Positions 28,808 to 34,623 of a DNA stretch of 64,000 nt are shown here, piece after piece. The notes under the pieces are model-generated. The model had not been told where the DNA came from and searched no databases. It saw only the letters and a list, made by a program, of their open reading frames with translations. A program made the translations under genes and the position numbers. The stretch covers positions 62,001 to 126,000 of the forward strand of contig NZ_FTNN01000008.1 in assembly GCF_900156405.1 (NCBI RefSeq), written 5' to 3'. Every line of letters starts with the position of its first letter. The first letter of the stretch is position 1. Source of the stretch: Shewanella morhuae. GTDB taxonomy: Bacteria; Pseudomonadota; Gammaproteobacteria; Enterobacterales; Shewanellaceae.

Positions 28808-29422
28808 CTAACCGCATGACTTTACCATCGTATCCATTGACTCAAATTGAGCTACGGCCTCAATCGAACTTAAGCGGACCAAGCTGTGATACCTGCATTG
28901 TGCTTTGAGCATGTCCGAATAAGCCTCTAAGAAGCTTTCAATACGCCCAACGAAGTAACCTAGGCGATATGAGTATGCTTCCTCAGGTGTCTTGAATGTA
29001 TGCTGTGTTTCTTTCCCGTCAATGCGGTTGGATACTGAATAAGGTTTAGTCCTTTGATTACCTGTTAGTTGTGACACACCCGCTAGGCCTGTAGTGTTTC
29101 GTGATGTACAACCCAGCTTAGCCAATAAAATATTTACCTCAGGTGGTAACAGCGTGCAATCATTTGATGAGTACATTAGTCCATTTTGGCAATTCAAGTC
29201 TTTATCCAACTCTAACTTACCTTGGTATCCAGTTGCGCGAATACGCTCTGAGGTGACCTCATACCAGCTTTTGAAGTTAGAATAGGTTAACCATTGCTTG
29301 CACACTATCGCGCCTGAATTGAGCTTATAGCAGCGTTTAAGCATATTGGACCATGCTTTATAGGTTGAGTTCTTTGTTGATTCTTTGACATCATTAATCC
29401 CAATTCCATATACCTTACGCAT
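28808..29422 (-). CDS. Phage-type HNH/AP2-like DNA-binding protein
   Basis: A 204-aa protein resembling a family of phage proteins with a divergent HNH-like fold. The pattern is STYKAWSNMLKRCY, then CKQWLTYSNFKSWY, LELDKDLNCQNGLMYSS and CTLLPPEVNILL (residues 18-100). The C-terminal part TTGLAGVSQLTGNQRTKPY plus KTPEEAYSYRLGYF (about 115-160) looks like an AP2-type DNA-binding domain. Such proteins are often free-standing mobile endonucleases. The usual H-N-H residues are not clearly complete, so nuclease activity is uncertain. A strong AGGAGG lies before ATG 29422. It is divergent from the two exported-protein genes. Confidence 0.65.
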   Translation of the reverse strand: MRKVYGIGINDVKESTKNSTYKAWSNMLKRCYKLNSGAIVCKQWLTYSNFKSWYEVTSERIRATGYQGKLELDKDLNCQNGLMYSSNDCTLLPPEVNILLAKLGCTSRNTTGLAGVSQLTGNQRTKPYSVSNRIDGKETQHTFKTPEEAYSYRLGYFVGRIESFLEAYSDMLKAQCRYHSLVRLSSIEAVAQFESMDTMVKSCG

Positions 29423-29672
29423 GTTTACTCGCCTCCTGTATTCTTTTAATTAACTGCTTTGAACTATCTAGCTTAGAGTGATATCGTTCACAACTTTTAC
29501 AATTAGAGTTCATCGCATTCTTGCTATTATATGACTTATTAATATAAGGTTTGTGTCGTTTTCTGTCTCAGTGGGTGACTTTTATTTCCATAGGTATTTT
29601 CTCCAAATTAGTATTCCCTGTAGCTATATAAGATAAGCTGTTAGTTAAGTTTTTCAAATTAAGGATGATGTT

Positions 29673-30074
29673 ATGTGGTCAAATAAATTTTTAGCTGTCA
29701 TTTTAATGCTATTTATATTTTATTCTGGCAGTTTGTTTGCTAAGGAGAAAGTTAGGGTTTCTGATGTAATTGCCGCTACACCAGCGTGTTATGTAATTAC
29801 TGAAACGTTGAATATATACAGTCCTGATAGTGGCGGTGCCCTTGAGAATTTATTTTTGAATTATTCGAATGCAACAATTTTTTTTACTAGGGGAGATGTT
29901 GAACAAACAATTATATCTTTATTGTTTAATGAGTTTTCAGCTAAGCGTAGAAAAGATGTGGTTAAACATATTGCCGATCAAGGTTTGGATATGAAATTCT
30001 TTCGAAAAATGTATGAGGAAATTAATTGTGACTTATATGTTAAGGTTATTGGCAAAGAAAGTTTCTCTTTGTAA
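29673..30074 (+). CDS. Exported hypothetical protein, 133 aa (element cargo)
   Basis: I do not recognise the family. A clear signal peptide (KFLAVILMLFIFYSGSLFA, probable cleavage after residue 23) is followed by about 110 residues with two cysteines, in PACYVITE and EINCDLYV. These could form a disulfide in the periplasm. There is no lipobox and no further membrane segment. AAGGATGATGTT precedes ATG 29673. Codons are AT-rich compared with the flanking chromosome. It is followed 42 bp later by a second exported protein in the same direction, so the pair is probably one cargo operon. Confidence 0.7.
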   Translation: MWSNKFLAVILMLFIFYSGSLFAKEKVRVSDVIAATPACYVITETLNIYSPDSGGALENLFLNYSNATIFFTRGDVEQTIISLLFNEFSAKRRKDVVKHIADQGLDMKFFRKMYEEINCDLYVKVIGKESFSL

Positions 30075-30116
30075 TGTATCTTTTTTGATTGCTTATTTAT
30101 AATTATAAAAAAATTT

Positions 30117-30650
30117 ATGAAAATAATTGGATATGCTTTAACTGTTTTTTTTCTTGTTGTTAGCCCATCAATTAAGGCCGTAGTAACAATCGATAATTGG
30201 GCAGTAAATACATCTCATGGTTTAACAATATTTACTACGCGCGGTGCTACAGTCTATAGCCATGATCTGGGGATTGCAAAAATGCCTGAGGATTGTTCAA
30301 TAGATCATCTGATTGTCCATTACACAAGCTATGATAAGTCTATTAAAGACATTGAAGGTAAAAATGTCATTGTTAAATTTAGCAATAAACAACATTCATT
30401 CGATGCAGAATTACTTGTTGTAAATGTAAAAAATGCCACAAAAAGGTTATCAATAGTCTCATTAACCACTTCGGATGGGTTAACATCGAATATGAAGAAA
30501 ATGCTTAATAGTGAAGAACCTCTTACTGTTGAAATTGTGTCACCTTTAGACATAGCTAATAAATTTGATATCGCCGAAGAATATTTTGTATTGGAGAACT
30601 ATAAAAAAGCATATGCATTAGCTAATAAACAATGTCTAGGGGTTAATTGA
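30117..30650 (+). CDS. Exported hypothetical protein, 177 aa (element cargo)
   Basis: Unrecognised. The signal peptide (IIGYALTVFFLVVSPSIKA, cleavage near residue 21) is followed by a mature part rich in beta-type stretches (AVVTIDNWAVNTS, GLTIFTTRG, NVIVKFSNKQHSF, AELLVVNVKN). A helical C-terminal tail (IAEEYFVLENYKKAYALANKQC) is also present. Two cysteines, in EDCSID and KQCLG, could pair. There is no obvious Shine-Dalgarno before ATG 30117, so expression may depend on the gene upstream. Very AT-rich codon use marks it as acquired DNA. Function is unknown; a role at the cell surface, for example against competing phage, is only a guess. Confidence 0.7.
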   Translation: MKIIGYALTVFFLVVSPSIKAVVTIDNWAVNTSHGLTIFTTRGATVYSHDLGIAKMPEDCSIDHLIVHYTSYDKSIKDIEGKNVIVKFSNKQHSFDAELLVVNVKNATKRLSIVSLTTSDGLTSNMKKMLNSEEPLTVEIVSPLDIANKFDIAEEYFVLENYKKAYALANKQCLGVN

Positions 30651-30827
30651 ATATAAGTATGGCATGTCAAATGTACATGCAGTTTATATAATTACTTGTC
30701 TATTATTGTTAAGTCTATCTTATGTATTAGTTTGTTGTCGTGATATGCTGAGGTCGTAGTTTACTTTAACATAACAAAATGGTGATGATGTTAAAAATGT
30801 TTTAGGTAGGCCTATTTGATTAGCTAA

Positions 30828-30841
30828 TAAAGTATACTTTA
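30828..30841. promoter_or_regulatory. Palindrome with AAGTATACTT core (copy 1)
   Basis: TAAAGTATACTTTA is a perfect 14-bp palindrome. Its ten-base core recurs at 32313-32322 upstream of the serine recombinase gene. The shared core suggests a common binding site for an element-encoded or host protein. Confidence 0.4.
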
Positions 30842-31273
30842 GTTAGGGGTAAGTTAATCGATATCAACGACTCAATAGGCCCAATAGGATGCTTTTACCT
30901 AACTTCTTTATATCTTTAAAATCTCTTACTAGAGGCCTCTTAAGGTCTTAATCTTTTAAGAAGATAATAAGAAATTAAACTAGGAGCCTTCTATTACCTT
31001 CTTTAGGCCTTTATCAAAGACTTTGTGGGCTGTAACTTGAAGATAATCTCAGCGCCAACCCTAAGGCCATAGGATGGCGAAATACTGACCTTCCACCAGC
31101 CAATCACTTCATCTAATTAAGTTGTTCACTACGGCCTTGATAGTGCTTAATTAAATTACTGGGATTGACTGGTTTGCAATTGAATGCAGGAAGATGAGTA
31201 TCGAATGCCCTGAGGAGGCAATCTTAATCTGTTAAATGAGGTGTTTTTGGGTGTCTAGACGGCTAAATGTCTA

Positions 31274-31292
31274 TTCAATAGTGGTACTAATT
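31274..31292 (+). repeat. 19-bp direct repeat, copy 1
   Basis: TTCAATAGTGGTACTAATT. The second copy at 31461 differs at one base. The two are 187 bp apart in the gene-free block beside the 3' end of the serine recombinase gene. Confidence 0.8.
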
Positions 31293-31460
31293 GATTATTT
31301 AATAAAACCAGTTACTTACGTTGATGTTGCAAGCTCTAGACTTTTATTAACAAATACGTGTCAAGTAATTTCTATAATTATTTTCTAAGTGGCTTGATAT
31401 AAAAACTTGTACTTAGGCTTTCTGTGTTATATGATTTATAATGGGATTTTATATCATTCC

Positions 31461-31479
31461 TTCAATAGTGGTGCTAATT
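31461..31479 (+). repeat. 19-bp direct repeat, copy 2
   Basis: TTCAATAGTGGTGCTAATT, 18 of 19 bases identical to the copy at 31274. It ends 120 bp before the serine recombinase stop codon. Confidence 0.8.
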
Positions 31480-31598
31480 AGCCCCTAACTACGTAGCTGG
31501 ATTTAACTAAGTAATTGATAAATAAGGAAATACCCTAGTGAATCCCGACAGTTTAGTATCGGGGCTGACTTTAATCGTTGAGTGTATTAGTAGGTTTT

Positions 31599-32264
31599 CT
31601 AGGCCTCGGATTGCTTCTTTACCCGTTGAACCGTTGATACAGAACAACCTAATAATTCTGCTGTTTTCCTAATACTCATGGTCTGCAAGTAAGTAATGAT
31701 AGCCTCATGTAACTGAGCATCTTTATTCTGCCCTCCCCAAGTTTTACCCTCAGCCTTAGCTTTTGCTATCCCTTGGGCCTGTCTAGCCCTTCTGGTCTCG
31801 TAATCGTCTCTAGCCATACCAGCGGCTAGGTCTAGCATAAAAGCCGTTAGAGCGCGTTGTATGAAGCCTGAGTTACTATCAGTTGTGGTAAGGGCTGAGT
31901 GTGTCTGAGGTTGGTCAACGATAACGATGATTAGCCCCTTAGCGGCTATCTTGGCTTTAAGTGATTGCCATAACTCCCAAGGTAAACGACTCAGTCTGTC
32001 CATCTTTTCAATCAATAATATGTCGCCCCCTGAGGCTTCCTCAATGAGCCTGTTAAGCTCTGGACGGTTTGAGCTAGTACCTGATACGTTTTCTTGATAA
32101 AAGGTTGTAACGGCCATCCCATGAGCTTTGATGAATGCCATTAACTCAGGCTTAGCCCGACTGCTATCTTGCTCGCTGGTGGACGCTCTCAGGTAAGCTC
32201 GAATGATAAGCTTAGGTGTATTCAGCATGTGGTATCTATCGTTATCTGATTTAGGTGTATTCAT
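31599..32264 (-). CDS. Small serine recombinase (resolvase/invertase family)
   Basis: A 221-aa protein with an N-terminal serine recombinase catalytic domain. It has RAYLRASTSEQDSSRA with nucleophile S28, then LIEKMDRLSRLPWELW and the long E helix with AGMARDDYETRRARQAQGIAKAKAEGK. A C-terminal helix-turn-helix (RKTAELLGCSVSTVQRVKK, about 197-215) follows. The family does resolution, inversion or dimer reduction at short sites. Which one applies here is unknown. The first codons contain a 13-bp duplication that produces MNTPK and LNTPK, so ATG at 32264 or 32228 could be the start. A palindrome with the AAGTATACTT core lies about 50 bp upstream. Confidence 0.9.
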   Translation of the reverse strand: MNTPKSDNDRYHMLNTPKLIIRAYLRASTSEQDSSRAKPELMAFIKAHGMAVTTFYQENVSGTSSNRPELNRLIEEASGGDILLIEKMDRLSRLPWELWQSLKAKIAAKGLIIVIVDQPQTHSALTTTDSNSGFIQRALTAFMLDLAAGMARDDYETRRARQAQGIAKAKAEGKTWGGQNKDAQLHEAIITYLQTMSIRKTAELLGCSVSTVQRVKKQSEA

Positions 32265-32588
32265 TTGGTATCGTAAACCTAGGTAATTGGGTGGGTAATG
32301 CTGTGTTCATTCAAGTATACTTGTTGAATACATTTGGTCAAGTAGATATTCTTATTCTGTTATAAGTTATGGGGGAGGTAACAAGTTATGCTATTCACAC
32401 TTTCAATCCTAAAGAGTAAGGAGCTAATAAAACTGGCAAGCCTCTAATAATTGGTTCGAATAGCCTTGAGAGGGCAGTAAGCCCCCCTATGGGGGAAACT
32501 AGACAAGTCAACTCATGCACTAGTTGCCGTACATTTTTCCCTCATTTTTTGAAATTCCAATATCAACGGCTTAGTGAACCGATTGCAA
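32265..32588. other. 324-bp gene-free stretch between the recombinase genes
   Basis: It holds the presumed promoter of the serine recombinase and a C5-TAT-G5 hairpin (about 32482-32495) with no T run on either strand. It also holds the CAAGTATACTTG palindrome. No gene or clear integrase terminator is seen. Confidence 0.5.
32312..32323. promoter_or_regulatory. Palindrome with AAGTATACTT core (copy 2)
   Basis: CAAGTATACTTG, flanked by TT and TTGAA to give further partial symmetry, lies 48 bp upstream of the serine recombinase start codon. That is where an operator or recombination site would be expected. It shares its ten-base core with the palindrome at 30828. Confidence 0.4.
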
Positions 32589-33506
32589 TTACTCTAATAA
32601 ACAAACTAAATCACTCGCCTTGATGTGGGTATATCTCGCTAACATACTTATATCTCTATGTCCTGAAATCGCCTGAAGTTGAAGTGTATTGAGCTTACGA
32701 TTTGCATAACGGGTAATGGCCGTGTGCCTCAATGAATGAAAACACAGTGCCTTAGGTAGTTTTAAACGGTCACAGGAGCGCCTAAATGCTTGGCTAACTG
32801 TATAGGGCTTGCTTTTGAATAGATAACCATCCTGAACTAATGAAGCAGCCTGCTTGAGTACAGCTAAGGCTCGACTGTTTAAGGGAACATCCCTGTCAAA
32901 ACCGTTTTTAGTATCGGTCAGTCTCAAGGTCTTTGATTGCCAGTTAATACATTCAGTGGTTATGCTTAGGCACTCGCTGCGCCTCATAGCTGTTTCATAA
33001 CTTAAGACCACCAGAGGGGCAATCTTAGGCGCTATATCATTAAGTATCATCTGGTATTGAATAGGGTCGATTACGAGTTCTCTAGGCTTGCCAGCTCTAG
33101 GTAATTTGTATCCTTCAAGGATATTAGGTAGATGGTTAAATTTGAGTATACGGCTGAGTAATTGAAGCTCTAAGCGGATTGTGGAATCGCTAACTAAGGT
33201 CTGCCTTTCTTGTGTATAGGCCGCAATGTGTTTAAGCGTTATCTCCTTCGCTTGGAGTGGAAGCCCCTTGATTAAGTTAGTCGCCCTGTAAGTGGTTGCC
33301 TCTGTGCCTCCTCGACCTTTTAGTGTATTTAAATATAAGTTTGAACAATGCGCTAGTGAGCCTGCGATCAAGCTATGGCCTTCTACTTGGCTTACCCAAG
33401 CCTCAGCTTCAGCTTTTGTTCTAAAGGTCTTGGTGATTGCCTTTTGACCTTTTGGGCGAATCATTGCGTTGATATTTCCACTTGGTAATAGTCGATAAGT
33501 TGCCAT
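32589..33506 (-). CDS. int: Tyrosine recombinase (phage-type integrase)
   Basis: Integrase that presumably inserted the element into tRNA-Pro. The 305-aa protein has an N-terminal arm/core-binding part (1-140). Its catalytic domain has R175 (ETAMRRSE), K200 (DTKNG), H257 and R260 (HSLRHT), H283 (GHRDIS) and nucleophile Y292 (ARYTH). The frame extends upstream to a TTG, but ATG at 33506 is preceded by AAGGA seven bases away. It is transcribed away from attR, which begins 80 bp upstream of the start. TGTACA-type palindromes sit in its promoter, as expected if the integrase controls itself. Confidence 0.95.
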   Translation of the reverse strand: MATYRLLPSGNINAMIRPKGQKAITKTFRTKAEAEAWVSQVEGHSLIAGSLAHCSNLYLNTLKGRGGTEATTYRATNLIKGLPLQAKEITLKHIAAYTQERQTLVSDSTIRLELQLLSRILKFNHLPNILEGYKLPRAGKPRELVIDPIQYQMILNDIAPKIAPLVVLSYETAMRRSECLSITTECINWQSKTLRLTDTKNGFDRDVPLNSRALAVLKQAASLVQDGYLFKSKPYTVSQAFRRSCDRLKLPKALCFHSLRHTAITRYANRKLNTLQLQAISGHRDISMLARYTHIKASDLVCLLE

Positions 33507-33586
33507 GTACATATCCTTAGTGTGTACACAGACTTTCCTTTTATCTTGCAAATACTTAGGCCTTAGCGTAGGCTAAGTAGCTGTAT

Positions 33587-33633
33587 TCATGGGGTGTCAG
33601 GGGTCGGAGGTTCGAATCCTCTCATACCGACCA
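33587..33633. repeat. attR, right direct repeat with displaced tRNA 3' half
   Basis: 47-bp copy of the tRNA-Pro 3' part ending in CCA. Its T-arm GGAGG-TTCGAAT-CCTCT is the same as I recall for E. coli proL, so this is probably the original chromosomal 3' half displaced by integration. It lacks the 5' half of a tRNA and is not a gene. Confidence 0.9.
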
Positions 33634-33691
33634 AATTCTAGACTTGATTGTGACATTATTTTAAAATTTAAAGTAAGACCACTGTTAAGTT

Positions 33692-33736
33692 AAAACAAAA
33701 CCCCGTGTTAGCATTGCTAAAACGGGGTTTTGTTTT
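33692..33736 (+). terminator. Terminator of the original tRNA-Pro gene
   Basis: AAAACAAAACCCCG (33692-33705) pairs perfectly with CGGGGTTTTGTTTT (33723-33736). It lies 58 bp after the displaced CCA end, the normal place for the tRNA terminator, which is now 5 kb from the functional tRNA. Confidence 0.9.
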
Positions 33737-33820
33737 ATGTATTGTTTATGGGTAGAAACACCCACATAAACATACCTTACGAGCCCAGTATTAAAAACTT
33801 CATTGAGTGGACATTTATCT

Positions 33821-34417
33821 ATGCGCGCTTTTGTTTTACGAGCAAGATCTGCACCGACTGACAGTCAGTTGCTTTTAGCATCCGTTGGCCAAGAAGCGCA
33901 CACCGAAATTTTAGCGCACACTTTGATGAATACGATTTTTGTGGCTCAGTCACATCGTAACGATGTTGTCGTTTATCTGGTATTAGAAAGTACTAACGAT
34001 TTCTCCCGTACTATCTGTTTCGATACTCGAAATATTTGCCATATTGGTGGTTTTCACGAGCAAGCCTTGCTCGCAAAAATAGCCAAAGCGTTAGATATTT
34101 CAAGGGGTATGACCAAAGAGCAAACGCGTATTGTTGACCAAGGAATTAGTGTAAGCACCATTAGTTTTGAAAAATTGGTGCAAGAACTCGCGGTCGATTA
34201 TCAATTGTTTATGATGGATAAAAAGGGCACCTCGATCCGTGAGCAAGAATTTGTGGGAAACCCCTGCTTCTTACTAACTGACCATATTCCTATGCCGAAA
34301 AAAAGCTTTAATACCCTAAAGCGACTTGGGGCACAAAAAATCAGCCTTGGACCAAAAATGTTGTTTGCTTCACAGTGCGTGGTACTTATTCACAATGAAT
34401 TGGACATCAATCAATAA
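33821..34417 (+). CDS. TrmY-like tRNA methyltransferase (DUF358, SPOUT fold)
   Basis: A 198-aa protein of the TrmY family. Archaeal TrmY is an N1-methyltransferase acting on pseudouridine-54 of tRNA. The MRAFVLRARSAPTDSQLLLA N-terminus and the C-terminal knot SLGPKMLFASQCVVLIHNELD match the family. The TTG at 33803 is in frame, but ATG at 33821 gives the expected start. Bacteria normally have ribothymidine at position 54, so the substrate here is unclear. The gene sits just outside the element and has its own terminator. Confidence 0.8.
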   Translation: MRAFVLRARSAPTDSQLLLASVGQEAHTEILAHTLMNTIFVAQSHRNDVVVYLVLESTNDFSRTICFDTRNICHIGGFHEQALLAKIAKALDISRGMTKEQTRIVDQGISVSTISFEKLVQELAVDYQLFMMDKKGTSIREQEFVGNPCFLLTDHIPMPKKSFNTLKRLGAQKISLGPKMLFASQCVVLIHNELDINQ

Positions 34418-34463
34418 CCACTTAATTTTATTGAGCTATCGCTAATTTTAGTCTTTAGTCAGT

Positions 34464-34491
34464 AAGCCCCATTTTTAAATGGGGCTTTTTT
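34464..34491 (+). terminator. Terminator of the TrmY-like gene
   Basis: AAGCCCCATTT (34464-34474) pairs with AAATGGGGCTT (34477-34487) and runs into T residues, about 45 bp after the stop codon. Confidence 0.9.
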
Positions 34492-34623
34492 GTTTTTAAA
34501 CGATTCATCACGACGTATTGTTAAACGGCTTTACCAACTGTTGTTAACTATGGTTTCGATTCTATAAATAAGAGTTTTAATATAAGGGCGTTAGCTTTTA
34601 CTACAATAGCCACTAAAGAGGCG

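Larger units (their letters stand above)
30651..31598. other. 948-bp gene-free block of the element
   Basis: No intact gene is seen. The block holds a 14-bp palindrome TAAAGTATACTTTA (30828-30841) and the 10-bp palindrome AGAGGCCTCT (30931-30940). It also has two near-identical 19-mers at 31274 and 31461, and several AGGCCT sites. Two adjoining minus-strand open stretches (31223-31113 and 31116-31003), one frame apart, read like decayed protein sequence. Possible roles are an origin, a recombination site, an untranslated RNA or the scar of a lost gene. Confidence 0.6.
28567..33633. mobile_element. Compact integrative element in tRNA-Pro(GGG), about 5.0 kb
   Basis: Bounded by 47-bp direct repeats of the tRNA 3' part, 5020 bp apart. 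It contains a phage-type HNH/AP2-like gene, two exported hypothetical proteins, a serine recombinase and, next to the right repeat, a tyrosine integrase. The DNA is visibly more AT-rich than its surroundings outside the recombinase genes. No replication, capsid, portal, conjugation, excisionase or known satellite genes are seen. It is therefore too small for a complete phage or ICE and may be a satellite-like or cargo-only element. Whether it can still excise is unknown. Confidence 0.9.

Noticed and set aside
30651..31598. CRISPR array in the repeat-containing block
   Set aside because: Only two copies of a 19-mer 187 bp apart, with no regular spacing and no cas genes.
32453..32461. GGTTCGAAT, resembling a tRNA T-loop
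   Set aside because: The flanks do not pair as a T-stem and no other tRNA arms surround it.
32482..32495. C5-TAT-G5 hairpin as an integrase terminator
   Set aside because: No T run follows on either strand, and it lies downstream of the integrase stop codon only on the minus strand with AT-poor flanks.
33587..33633. A second tRNA-Pro gene at the right end of the island
   Set aside because: Only the 3' part from the anticodon loop onward is present; the acceptor 5' strand and D-arm are missing, so it is an attachment repeat.
28567..33633. A complete prophage or ICE
   Set aside because: No capsid, portal, terminase, lysis, relaxase or type IV secretion genes in 5 kb.
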